DNA of 64,000 nt from Gracilimonas sp034520725 (GTDB taxonomy: Bacteria > Bacteroidota > Rhodothermia > Balneolales > Balneolaceae): contig JAXHNH010000015.1 in assembly GCA_034520725.1 (NCBI GenBank), positions 62,001 through 126,000 of the forward strand. The letters are read 5' to 3'. Positions 1 through 9,084 of the stretch are shown here, one piece after another (position 1 is the stretch's first letter; each line of letters starts with the position of its first letter). Position numbers and translations under genes: made by a program. The notes beneath the pieces are model-generated. The model saw only the letters and a program-made list of their open reading frames with translations. It did no database searches and was not told the DNA's origin.

Positions 1-585
1 TTTGGGTATCCCAGCATTGGTCAACCGGTTCCCTCCAACGAGATGGATATCCAGGATGAGTCAGGTAAATCTGTTACTGAAGGGGAAAGAGGTGAGATTG
101 TCATTCGCGGTGTAAATGTAATGAAGGGATACTTCAATAACCGGAAGGCAAACGAATCTGCTTTCAAAAACGGCTGGTTCAGAAGCGGTGACGAAGGGTT
201 TGTTAAAAAAGATAAGCAGGGTAATCCATACTTCTTCATAACGGGAAGGCTAAAAGAACTGATCATTCGTGGTGGTATTAATCTATCTCCTCTAGAGATA
301 GATGAGGTGATCAATAAGGCGCCCGGTGTGCAAGCAGGCATTGCAGTTGGATTTGAGAATGATTGGTATGGAGAAGAAGTTGGAGCCTATGTCCAACTAA
401 AAGATAGAGTTAAACCTGATAAGGAATCCATTCTGCAACATTGCCAAAGTCATCTGCCATATTCTAAAGCTCCAAAAGTAGTTGTTATTGGGGACAACCT
501 TCCGGTAACTTCTACAGGTAAATATCAGCGTTTAAAAGTAACTCACCTATTTTCGGATTGGAAAGAAACCCAGTTTAAAAAGTAG
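1..585 (+). CDS. Acyl-CoA synthetase / AMP-dependent ligase, C-terminal part (5' end outside window)
   Basis: The frame is open from the first base and ends at TAG 583-585, giving the last ~194 residues of an ANL-superfamily ligase that activates a carboxylic acid as acyl-AMP and acyl-CoA. Visible family motifs are the A8-like hinge region (GWFRSGDEGF, then TGRLKELIIRGG) and the small C-terminal domain with the catalytic Lys region near the end (STGKYQRLKV). The N-terminal AMP-binding P-loop lies outside the window. Substrate cannot be told. The next gene is unrelated and 148 bases away, so this probably ends its operon. Confidence 0.85.
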   Translation, partial: FGYPSIGQPVPSNEMDIQDESGKSVTEGERGEIVIRGVNVMKGYFNNRKANESAFKNGWFRSGDEGFVKKDKQGNPYFFITGRLKELIIRGGINLSPLEIDEVINKAPGVQAGIAVGFENDWYGEEVGAYVQLKDRVKPDKESILQHCQSHLPYSKAPKVVVIGDNLPVTSTGKYQRLKVTHLFSDWKETQFKK

Positions 586-733
586 TTCATGAATCATGCA
601 AAAAAATATGCCATTTATCATGATTAGGTGAAAAAAGGAAGGCTTCAGTTTGTAAAGGAACGCATTAAGAGAACTTAAAAATATTAAATACCTAAAGGGC
701 TATTTTTCCGGCTAACAATTTTCAGCACATTAA

Positions 734-1723
734 ATGATATCAAAAGACGAAAATATTGACGCAGTTATTACATGGGTTGACGGTGAAGATCCGGACCACA
801 GAAAAAAAAGGTTGAATGCATTAAAGGATTCTGACGATGATGAGATCAATACGTTGCCAAGTGGTGCCGATAAAACCCGTTTTTCCAACAATAACGAGGT
901 AAAATATTGCATTAGGTCTATCATCAAGTTTGCTCCATGGATCAGAAATATTTACATCATAACCGATGACCAGAAGCCCAATTTTCTGACGGATGAGTAC
1001 ATGGAGAGAAATAACATATTCATTATAGATCACAAAGAGATCTTTAGTGGATATGAGTGGGCACTCCCTACATTTAACACGCGCACTATTGTTTCTGCGA
1101 TGTGGCGAATACCCGGTCTGGCACCACGTTTTATAAATTTTGACGATGACTTTGTTCTGACGAGGAAAGTAGAAGTGAAAGATTTTTTTATCGAAGATAA
1201 AATAGTGTTACAAGGGTCTTGGCATAGAATTAAGAATTACGGGGCAATTAGATTAAGATGGAATAAATTTCTTAGCAGGCTAACTAAGAAATTATTTGGG
1301 ATTACGCGGTCAATGCACACCCTTCTTCAGGTAAGGTCAGCTCAGATAGCAGGATATTCAGATAGATACTTTTATGTACCCCATGTCCCTCATCCTATTA
1401 AAAAAAATACGCTAGCCACATTTTTCAATAAAAATCCGGAAATTTTTGAGGATAATATCAAATATCCATTTCGAAGTATTGATCAGTTTTCATCGATCAT
1501 TTTAGCTAATCATCTGGATATAAAAAACAGTAAGGCTGTCTTAAGAAAGAAATCCGACTATTTGATGGTGCACGGGGAAATGGATCCTTCTTTTTTGTTG
1601 GATCAAAAATTAAAAAAGATCAGAGATAACAAAACTAAATTTATTTGTATACAATCGATGGAAGGATTTAGATCCGATCAAAAAGAAAAGGTGTACAAAA
1701 CATTAGATAAGGTTCTTGATTGA
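734..1723 (+). CDS. Stealth-family capsular/exopolysaccharide phosphotransferase
   Basis: This 329-residue protein shows the hallmark blocks of the Stealth family: CR1 near the N-terminus (DAVITWVDGEDP), CR2 (FSNNNEVKYCIRSIIKFAPW followed by IYIITDDQKP), a CR3-like block with INFDDDFVL, and a C-terminal CR4-like block. Family members are UDP-GlcNAc-1-phosphate or hexose-1-phosphate transferases that build phosphodiester-linked surface polysaccharides. No signal peptide or membrane segment is visible, consistent with a cytoplasmic enzyme. It stands alone here, without other glycan genes, so the polymer it serves is unknown. Family assignment is firm; substrate is inference. Confidence 0.88.
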   Translation: MISKDENIDAVITWVDGEDPDHRKKRLNALKDSDDDEINTLPSGADKTRFSNNNEVKYCIRSIIKFAPWIRNIYIITDDQKPNFLTDEYMERNNIFIIDHKEIFSGYEWALPTFNTRTIVSAMWRIPGLAPRFINFDDDFVLTRKVEVKDFFIEDKIVLQGSWHRIKNYGAIRLRWNKFLSRLTKKLFGITRSMHTLLQVRSAQIAGYSDRYFYVPHVPHPIKKNTLATFFNKNPEIFEDNIKYPFRSIDQFSSIILANHLDIKNSKAVLRKKSDYLMVHGEMDPSFLLDQKLKKIRDNKTKFICIQSMEGFRSDQKEKVYKTLDKVLD

Positions 1724-1893
1724 TGTAGGGTTCAAGGCTTGTTTACGACTGACAATGCATATCTTAAGAAATATTGAGCTTATTTTTATCATCCCAAAGC
1801 ATTTAAAATTACCCTTCAACCAAAGTCCGGGTTTTTAATTTTCTTGATATATAATTATCAAATGCTAAGCTGATTCAAAGCTACCGTTAGCTA

Positions 1894-3599
1894 CTAGTCA
1901 TCATCGTCATCATCATCTCTCTCTGTTCGGAAAGTCCAAACCACATCACTTTTGAGTGTATTTCCGGCTAAATCTTCAACACTATCTTTAATGGTAACCT
2001 TATAGGTTCTTTTTTCTCGAAGATCTCTGCTTGGAGTAAATGTAATCGTATTGTCAGAATAACTAAGACTCGCGGATACTTCTGCGCCCTTGTCTGCTTA
2101 CAATGAATGGTTGAGTTATTGATAGTAGATTCATTCATAGGTTCACTAAATGTTGCCGTAATGACTGAATTCACATCAACATCTTTGGCATTGGCAGCAG
2201 GAATGGTTGAAACAACCTTTGGGGATGAGTTATCCGGTTTATCCATGACCATAAAATTCCATTCATAATCAGCAGAGAGACTATTACCGGCTTTATCTTT
2301 AATATCAGTCGTTAAAATGGCAGTAATCACTGCTTCATATGGTAAATGCTTGTGGGGAGTAAATGAAAGAGTTGAACCTGATAAATGAATACTTCCATTA
2401 ACCGATTTACCATTTTGCTTTATTCTGAATGTAGAAGAATTCACAGAGGCAGGATCTAAAGCTTCGCTAAAGGAAGCTGAAATCACTACATCAACAGGAA
2501 CGTTTTGTTCCCCATCAGATGGACTCACTGACTGTATTTGTGGAGGGGTGGTATCCGGTTCATCCATAATCACAAAGCTCCACTCGTAATCAGCCGGGAG
2601 GCTATTACCGGGTTCATCCTTGACACCGGTAGTTACTACAGCCGTAACCTCAGCTTCATACGGTAGAGCCGTGTTGGGAGTAAATGAAAGAGTTGAGCCC
2701 GATAAATCGATACTTCCAGAAATCGAATTACCATTTTGAGCTACTTTGAATGTAGAAGAATTCACAGTCGCATTGTCTAAAGCATTATTAAAGGAAGCTG
2801 AGATCACCACATCAGCACGAACGTCTTGTTCCCCATCAGTTGGACTTACTGATTCTATTTGAAAAGTGGAGCCTTCCTGGTCATCAAGTGTAGTAAATGA
2901 CCACGCAAAATCATTTCCAAGTTTGTTACCAAGAGTATCTTCTACGTCAGATGAGATAACTGCACGATAGGTACTGCCTTTACTTAAAACATTGATCGGA
3001 GAAAATGTCGCGGTACTGCTGGTCGAAGTGACAATACCCGATATGGGGGTGCTCCCCTGATAGACAGTAAATGTGGTTGTATTCAAGCTGTTTGAGTTCA
3101 TTGGTTTGTTGAAGGAAACCTTAATGTCTGAATTCGTTTGTACATCGTCTGCATTGTGAGCAGGATTGGTAGATATTACTTGAGGAGTATCAGCATTCAA
3201 TCCCTCTTCTGTTGAAAAGCTCCATTCATGGCTATCTTCCATAGTTGTTCCTGATACGCTTTTTACTGAAGAGTTAATCAAAACGGAATATGTTATTCCA
3301 TAACCCAAGGGGATAGAGGGTGTGAAAACAGCTGTGAGATCTGAATACCTAACAGTACCGGATATGTTGACAGTATCAATTTTGACAATAAATGTACCCT
3401 CATGAATTGTGGTTGAATCCATAGCGTCACTAAATGTCACGGAAATAGACGTGTTGACAGGTACATTATCCGCATTGGCAGCGGGTATTGTAGATATAAC
3501 TTCTGGAGATAAACCTGCACTTGTTAGCCCCGATTCATTACAGCCGGAGGCCACTGCAAAAAATGAGAAAATAATTATCAGTATCCACAATTTTTTCAT
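1894..3599 (-). CDS. Lipoprotein with five tandem Ig-like (Big_5/SbsA-type) domains, frameshifted near its 3' end
   Basis: I start at the Met giving MKKLWILIIIFSFFAVASGC, a lipoprotein signal peptide with lipobox ASGC; an upstream in-frame Met at 3701 would bury it. Five ~100-residue repeats follow, each opening with a P-x-V/I-x-S-x-x-P motif and a stretch like NSDIKVSFNKPMN, typical of bacterial Ig-like domains of surface proteins. Around 2095-2130 the frame breaks: removing two extra bases restores the fifth domain (VSASLSYSDNTITFTPS) and carries the gene to TAG at 1894-1896, ending in seven Asp. Repeats 3 and 4 are nearly identical. Likely a surface-exposed, outer-membrane-anchored protein; function unknown. 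Confidence 0.75.
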
Positions 3600-3957
3600 G
3601 TGGTGAACCATACCATTCCTGGTAAAGAATGACGGATGGCGGAAGATATTCATATTGTCATGACCTCTTGATGTTTCTTGAATCAGTCTTATGACTAACA
3701 CCTTTCAAAAAGGATGCCAATATGGATTGTAACTAAAAAATAGGGTTTTGGAGCACAAAAAGAGGTATTCAGGGTATAAAGAGAAGAAATATTTATCCAA
3801 TAATATGCAAGTAAAATATACTCACAACCGGTGATCTGTGTAAAATATTCTCCATATAACATAGGGGGCACATCATTTGAAGCTGGACACTTTAACCAAT
3901 GATTAATTATATGTTGAATGTTAAATGGTTCCCTTATTTAACATTGAGCACTCAAAA
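3600..3957. other. Intergenic stretch, no feature recognised
   Basis: A+T-rich sequence between the Ig-repeat lipoprotein start and the thioesterase stop. It probably carries the lipoprotein promoter. I see no convincing gene, repeat or terminator. Confidence 0.4.
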
Positions 3958-4386
3958 TCACCTCTTCACCACAGCCAGCGTACACCGCGAAGTACTAACC
4001 AGCTTTTCTCGCTCATCCCGAATCTCACACTCCCAAACTTGTATCTTTCTCCCTGTATGAATCGGTTTGGCCGTTCCGGTAACATTACCTCCTAATTTTA
4101 CCGACCGAATATGATTAGCGTTGATTTCAACTCCAACTACCGCTTTTCCAATATCATCCAGTTGAAACCAACCGCCTACCGAGCATAAAGTTTCGGCTAA
4201 CGCTACCGAAGCACCGCCGTGAAGTATCCCGAAAGGCTGAACCGAGTTTTCATTTACCGGCATGGTTGCAATCAGCATGTCTTTTGCCACGTGTTCAAAT
4301 TCAATGCCAAGGGCATGTCCCATATGCTTGTGTTTAAAATTGAAGTAGATATCAGCTTTTTCTTTCAGACTATCTTCAATGAACAT
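3958..4386 (-). CDS. PaaI/MenI-type hotdog-fold thioesterase
   Basis: A 142-residue single hotdog domain, the usual length for the PaaI/YbdB/MenI group of acyl-CoA thioesterases. The core motif HGGASVALAETLCSVG (about residues 55-70) contains the conserved HGG of the substrate loop and the catalytic acidic residue on the long helix (AET). It hydrolyses an acyl- or aroyl-CoA in the cytoplasm; the substrate cannot be read from sequence. It is divergent from the acyl-CoA synthetase at 4503 and shares its promoter region, which contains a LacI-type operator, so a link to acyl-CoA turnover is plausible. Confidence 0.85.
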   Translation of the reverse strand: MFIEDSLKEKADIYFNFKHKHMGHALGIEFEHVAKDMLIATMPVNENSVQPFGILHGGASVALAETLCSVGGWFQLDDIGKAVVGVEINANHIRSVKLGGNVTGTAKPIHTGRKIQVWECEIRDEREKLVSTSRCTLAVVKR

Positions 4387-4431
4387 AAAATTTGCTTTTG
4401 ATTAACGGTGTTAAGTTATTTCAGTAAATGT

Positions 4432-4447
4432 ATGAAAACGCTTTCAT
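4432..4447. promoter_or_regulatory. LacI/cre-like operator in the divergent thioesterase / beta-oxidation promoter
   Basis: ATGAAAACGCTTTCAT has perfect 6-base arms (ATGAAA/TTTCAT) around a central CG and fits the LacI-family cre pattern TGWAANCGNTNWCA. It lies between the divergent starts at 4386 and 4503. A perfectly symmetric version occurs at 24774-24789. The match is seen; binding by a LacI-family regulator is inference. Confidence 0.5.
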
Positions 4448-4502
4448 AAGAATATTGAAAGTGTATCTTAATCATTATCCGGGAATATGATATGGAAATA
4501 AA

Positions 4503-6296
4503 ATGAAATACGATCCAACTACTATTTTGTCAATAGTCGAACAAGGCTATGAGAAAAATAAAACGGGAATTTACTCAGCTGTCAAAAGAAATGGAGAATG
4601 GATAGAAACATCCATAAGTGATTTTAAGGTGATGGTTAAAGACCTGGCACTGGGGCTGTACGAACTTGGCGTGCGCAAGGGGGATAAGGTTTCTTTGCAT
4701 GCAGAAAATTCTACAGAGTGGCTGATCATTGATCAGGCTGTTCTTTCAATTGGAGCTGCACTTGTACCTATCTATACCACTCAGCCCGGTGAACAGATCA
4801 AGTACATTCTGGAAAACTCGGAATCCAAGGTGCATTTTGTGTCTAATGATGAGGTCTTTGCTGAGACAAAACCACTGATCAAAGGGATCAATAACGTTAA
4901 GGCGATCGTATCCGTAATGGAGTCGAAGCATAAGAAACTGAAGACCTTTGATAAGATCCTGGAACTTGGGCACAAAAAAGGAGAAGAAGATCCCAGCTTA
5001 TTTGAAAAACTCAGGAGTGATGTTGAACCTGATGATCTGGCTACATTGATCTACACCTCAGGCACAACAGGGGTCCCAAAAGGAGTTATGCTGACCCACG
5101 ATAACATTGCGCGAAATGCTTTAGCAGCTTATGAATTATTCCCCTTCGATCCTGATGAGTACGATGAACCAAAGGTGTTATCGTATCTTCCATTAGCACA
5201 TATGTTTGAGCGAACGGCTTCATATATATATGCCTACTGTGGTGTTCCATCCTATTACATCGAAAATGTGGAGGATATCAAAGATGATTTTGCGACAGTA
5301 AAACCGATCTACCTGGTCACGGTTCCAAGGTTGTTAGAAAAAATAGTGACAGGTATCAAAGTAAAAGGGCAAGAATTTAGTGGAATCAAAAAGAGATTGT
5401 ATTACTGGGCTGTAAATCTTGCTGAAAATTATGAACCGGATAACCCTCCTTCTTCATGGAAAATGAAAATAGCGGATAAGTTGGTTTATGCTAAGATCAG
5501 GGAGTTGTTTGGCGGTAATATGGTGGGTTTTAATGTAGGTGGAGCCGCCCTCTCACCAAATATAGCTCGGTTTATTAATGGAATTGGCATTTTCTGTGGA
5601 TTGGGATATGGTCTCACGGAAACCTCACCGGTATTATCCGGACCTCCAAAAGGCAAACTTAGGATCGGCTCATCAGGTAAACCAATTGCAGACGTTGAGA
5701 TCAAGATCGCAGAGGATGGCGAGATTCTGGCTAAAGGACCTTATATCATGAAGGGATACTTCAAAATGCCGGAAAAAACAGATGAAGTGATCGATGATGA
5801 AGGCTGGTTCCATACAGGTGACATTGGTCATATGGATGAGGATGGCTGGTTATTCGTCACAGATCGTAAGAAATCCCTGTTCAAACTTTCAACAGGAAAA
5901 TATGTAGCTCCTCAGCCTATAGAGAATGCATTGGTTAACAGTGGATTCATTGAACAGGCCGTGGTTGTGGGTAGTGAGCACAAGTTTTGTGCTGCATTGA
6001 TCGTACCGAATTGGGAAAATATGAAAAAGAGGTTTGAGACCACTCATCACAAATTTCCAGAAGAGAATGTCACTGAGAATGAGTATGTCATAAAGCGCAT
6101 TCAGAAAGAAGTGGATAAAGTGAATGCCGAACTTTCAAAATGGGAAAAGGTGAAGAGATTCAAGATCCTGAAAGATCAGTTCACAATAGAGGAAGGTGAG
6201 ATCACGCCTACGCTGAAAGTGAAGCGAAATGTGATTAATAAAAAATATAAAGACGTTATCGATTCTATTTTTGTGGAGGAGGAATCTGAAGGGTAA
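4503..6296 (+). CDS. Long-chain acyl-CoA synthetase (AMP-forming, FadD15/FACS type)
   Basis: This 597-residue protein has the length and layout of the ACSL-type long-chain fatty acid CoA ligases. The AMP-binding P-loop YTSGTTGVPKGVMLTHDN lies near residue 184, followed by the A5 block GYGLTETSPV, the A7 block GWFHTGDIGHMDEDGW and the fatty-acyl linker region DRKKSLFKLSTGKYVAPQ. It activates free fatty acids to acyl-CoA for the oxidation genes immediately downstream (27-base gap to the FadN-like gene). The upstream cre-like palindrome suggests sugar-responsive or global LacI-family control; that is inference. Confidence 0.92.
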   Translation: MKYDPTTILSIVEQGYEKNKTGIYSAVKRNGEWIETSISDFKVMVKDLALGLYELGVRKGDKVSLHAENSTEWLIIDQAVLSIGAALVPIYTTQPGEQIKYILENSESKVHFVSNDEVFAETKPLIKGINNVKAIVSVMESKHKKLKTFDKILELGHKKGEEDPSLFEKLRSDVEPDDLATLIYTSGTTGVPKGVMLTHDNIARNALAAYELFPFDPDEYDEPKVLSYLPLAHMFERTASYIYAYCGVPSYYIENVEDIKDDFATVKPIYLVTVPRLLEKIVTGIKVKGQEFSGIKKRLYYWAVNLAENYEPDNPPSSWKMKIADKLVYAKIRELFGGNMVGFNVGGAALSPNIARFINGIGIFCGLGYGLTETSPVLSGPPKGKLRIGSSGKPIADVEIKIAEDGEILAKGPYIMKGYFKMPEKTDEVIDDEGWFHTGDIGHMDEDGWLFVTDRKKSLFKLSTGKYVAPQPIENALVNSGFIEQAVVVGSEHKFCAALIVPNWENMKKRFETTHHKFPEENVTENEYVIKRIQKEVDKVNAELSKWEKVKRFKILKDQFTIEEGEITPTLKVKRNVINKKYKDVIDSIFVEEESEG

Positions 6297-6323
6297 TTGT
6301 AATAATAAAAGAGTATTGAATAT

Positions 6324-8669
6324 ATGAGTACAAAGAAATATCGAATCAAGAAAGTAGCGGTTTTAGGGTCAGGTGTGATGGGAAGTCAGATCGCTGCCCA
6401 TTGCGTAAATGCAGGGCTGAATGTCGTATTACTGGATCTGAAAAGTGATGAACCCGGTCGCCCCAATAAAATGGCAGAGGAAAGCCTCCAAAAAGCTTCC
6501 AAAATAAAACCGGCTCCATTTGGCAAACCGGAGTTTGCAAAACGTGTTCAGGTTGGCAACTTCGAAGATGACTTTGATCTGCTTAAAGATGCGGATTGGA
6601 TCTGTGAGGTCATTATTGAAAAAATGGATATCAAAAAAGATATGATGTCCCGTATTGATGACATCAGAAAGAAGGATGCCATTGTGAGTTCCAATACGTC
6701 CGGTTTGCCGATATCTGAAATTGGAGAGGACTGTTCTGATGATCTGAAGGCTCACTTTTTGGGAACGCACTTCTTTAATCCACCGAGGTATATGAAGCTG
6801 CTGGAGGTGATCCCAACTAAATCAACTTCTGATCAGATAACTGAGTACATGCACAGTTTTTGTGAAAAGACGCTTGGAAAAGGGGTTGTGATTTGTAAAG
6901 ACACTCCAAATTTTATTGCCAATCGAGTGGGCATATTTTCCATCGCCAACATTATGCCGTACTTCTTTAACGGTGATTTTAGAGCGGAGGAGATCGATCT
7001 GTTGACCGGCACGCTCACCGGTTATTCAAAAGCGGCTACATTTAGAACAGCTGATATGGCCGGCAACGATATTACCAATCATGTCGCTAATAATTTGTAT
7101 CCATCAATTCCTGATGATGAGATGCAGGAGACTTTCAATTTACCGGATGAATTCCAGAAGATGGTTGATAAGGGGATGATCGGCAACAAGGCCGGAAAAG
7201 GGTTTTATACCAAGAAAGATGGAGAATACCTCGTACTGAATCCTGATACGTTTGAGTATGAATCCCAGATTAAAATGGAAGATGAAATCCTTGATAAGGC
7301 TAATAAGATCAAGGATACCGCAGAACGACTTAAATTTTTAGTGAACTCAGAAGGTAAGATTGGAGATTTTCTGTGGAATGTTCATCGTGACCTACTGATG
7401 TATGCTGCCAATCGTATTCCTGAAATTACGGAATCACCGTTGTCCATAGACCGTGCCATGCAGTGGGGCTTCAACTGGGAAATGGGTCCGTTTCAACGAT
7501 GGGATGCCTTAGGCATGCAGGAAACAGCTGATCGTATTGAAAAGGAGGGAAATGATGTACCGGAGTTGATCTCAAATATGTTGAATGAAGGCTTCACTCA
7601 ATTCTACTCTGATGGTAAAGTGTATGATCCTCAAACTAAAGCTATGGTCGATCTTTCTCCCGAAGCAAAAGGAGAGATCAAGGTTGCTCATCTTAGAAAA
7701 GAGGATGTTCCTGTGATGGAAAATGAAAGTGCTGCACTCCACGATATGGGGGATGGTGTTGCATTATTTGAATTTAGAACGCCCCATTCGACACTTGGAG
7801 CAGAGCTGGTTCAATCACTGCATAGTTCATTGAGTTTGGTTAAGGATGATTTTGATGCTTTGGTGATCAGTCACGATGGCGATAATTTTGCCTTTGGTGC
7901 AAACCTGAAAGAAGCACTTACAGCAAAACAAAGTGGTGATTGGGAGAGTGTAGTTGATGCCGTCAATAACTTTCAGAATACAGCGGTTGCTTTAAAGTAT
8001 GCTCCATTTCCCGTTATTGCAGCTCCTTTTGGGAAAACACTGGGTGGAGGAGTGGAGTTCTGTCTCTACTCCGATAAAGTAGTGGCACACCACGAAACCT
8101 ACATGGGTTTGGTTGAAGTCGGGGTTGGTTTGATCCCGGCCGGAGGGGGTACCACTGAGTTGCTCCGAAGAGCAATGAATAAACTGGAAGGAGAAGCAGA
8201 TCCTCTGCCTTTTATTCGCGAGGTTTTTAAAACTATCGGAATGGCAAAGGTCTCTGAAAGTGTGCATATGGCGAAAGAATTAGGCTATTTACGACCGTCT
8301 GATACTATAGTTATGAACCGAGATCTGCTCATTAAAACAGCGAAAGAAGAAGCGTTGAATCTGGTTAAAACCGGATATCATTCACCGGCAGAAACTCCTG
8401 TTAAGGTGTTAGGTAAGACAGCTCTTGCAGCCATGAAGTTAATGCTGCATGTGATGCATGAAGGGAAATTCATAACCGATTATGATCAGGTGGTTGCGGA
8501 AAGAGTTGCTTATGTGCTTTCGGGTGGAGATCTGAGTGAACCACAGGAAGTACCTGAGTCCTATTTGTTAAAACTGGAAAGAGAAGCTATCCTCGAATGC
8601 CTTCAAGATGACCGCACCCTGGCAAGAATGGAACACATGCTCAAAAAAGGTAAACCGTTAAGGAATTAG
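6324..8669 (+). CDS. fadN: 3-hydroxyacyl-CoA dehydrogenase / enoyl-CoA hydratase fusion (FadN type)
   Basis: A 781-residue bifunctional beta-oxidation enzyme. The N-terminal NAD-binding Rossmann motif is AVLGSGVMGSQIAAHC (about residues 12-27), followed by two HAD C-terminal domains (NRVG.. and GNKAGKGFYTKKDG). The enoyl-CoA hydratase/isomerase domain is C-terminal, with FAFGANLKEAL, GKTLGGGVEF and the catalytic-Glu block GLVEVGVGLIPAGGG. This order (dehydrogenase first, hydratase last) and length match Bacillus-type FadN rather than E. coli FadB. It works with the thiolase at 9083, although a four-helix-bundle gene is wedged between them. Confidence 0.93.
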   Translation: MSTKKYRIKKVAVLGSGVMGSQIAAHCVNAGLNVVLLDLKSDEPGRPNKMAEESLQKASKIKPAPFGKPEFAKRVQVGNFEDDFDLLKDADWICEVIIEKMDIKKDMMSRIDDIRKKDAIVSSNTSGLPISEIGEDCSDDLKAHFLGTHFFNPPRYMKLLEVIPTKSTSDQITEYMHSFCEKTLGKGVVICKDTPNFIANRVGIFSIANIMPYFFNGDFRAEEIDLLTGTLTGYSKAATFRTADMAGNDITNHVANNLYPSIPDDEMQETFNLPDEFQKMVDKGMIGNKAGKGFYTKKDGEYLVLNPDTFEYESQIKMEDEILDKANKIKDTAERLKFLVNSEGKIGDFLWNVHRDLLMYAANRIPEITESPLSIDRAMQWGFNWEMGPFQRWDALGMQETADRIEKEGNDVPELISNMLNEGFTQFYSDGKVYDPQTKAMVDLSPEAKGEIKVAHLRKEDVPVMENESAALHDMGDGVALFEFRTPHSTLGAELVQSLHSSLSLVKDDFDALVISHDGDNFAFGANLKEALTAKQSGDWESVVDAVNNFQNTAVALKYAPFPVIAAPFGKTLGGGVEFCLYSDKVVAHHETYMGLVEVGVGLIPAGGGTTELLRRAMNKLEGEADPLPFIREVFKTIGMAKVSESVHMAKELGYLRPSDTIVMNRDLLIKTAKEEALNLVKTGYHSPAETPVKVLGKTALAAMKLMLHVMHEGKFITDYDQVVAERVAYVLSGGDLSEPQEVPESYLLKLEREAILECLQDDRTLARMEHMLKKGKPLRN

Positions 8670-8671
8670 TT

Positions 8672-9084
8672 ATGAGTAGTGAGGTCTGAGTAATGAGATG
8701 TTATGAATAAATATAAGAATTTGGAGATCTGGAAAAGGTCGGTGGCTTTGGCTACTGATGTATATAATGTCACAAAATCGTTCCCAAATGAAGAGAAATA
8801 TGGAATCACATCTCAAATTAGAAGATGTTCTGTTTCAGTTCCATCGAATATTGCTGAAGGAGCTGGTAGGGGTAGTAAAAAAGAATTTAAACGATTTTTG
8901 AATATTGCTTATGGATCAATTTATGAACTTGAAACCCAATTATTAATCTCAATTAATCTTGGATATTTAAAAACAGAAATACATGAAGAGTTATCAAAAG
9001 AAATAGACCAAATTCAGAAAATGATCTACTCATTCAGTAAAAAATTATAGGCTCAAAACTCAGAACCCACTACTCAAAACTCAT
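8672..9084. repeat. Imperfect inverted repeat enclosing the four-helix-bundle gene
   Basis: The left arm at 8674-8697 (GAGTAGTGAGG..TAATGAG) and the reverse complement of the right arm at 9052-9084 match at 20 of 24 bases. They flank the gene at 8703-9050 exactly, so the whole segment could fold into a long stem with the gene in its loop, as intervening sequences in 23S rRNA genes do. The right arm contains the fadA start codon (9083). Arms built of CTCAAAACTC words recur elsewhere in the window (31490s, 32970-33010, 34295-34318, 41272-41290). Confidence 0.6.
8703..9050 (+). CDS. Four-helix-bundle protein (S23 / 23S rRNA intervening-sequence family), copy 1
   Basis: A 115-residue protein with the family signature: N-terminal YKNLEIWKRSVALATDVY, central QIRRCSVSVPSNIAEGAGRG and a helical C-terminus. 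Family members were first known as ORFs in intervening sequences of split 23S rRNA genes and fold as four-helix bundles related to Avd of diversity-generating retroelements; their role is not established. Here it is inserted between fadN and fadA, in the same direction, with inverted-repeat flanks. It reads as intact. Two other copies occur at 32596 (frameshifted) and 57003 (opposite strand). Confidence 0.88.
   Translation: MNKYKNLEIWKRSVALATDVYNVTKSFPNEEKYGITSQIRRCSVSVPSNIAEGAGRGSKKEFKRFLNIAYGSIYELETQLLISINLGYLKTEIHEELSKEIDQIQKMIYSFSKKL

Noticed and set aside
8703..9050. Four-helix gene considered as Avd of a diversity-generating retroelement
   Set aside because: No reverse transcriptase and no template/variable repeat pair anywhere in the window.
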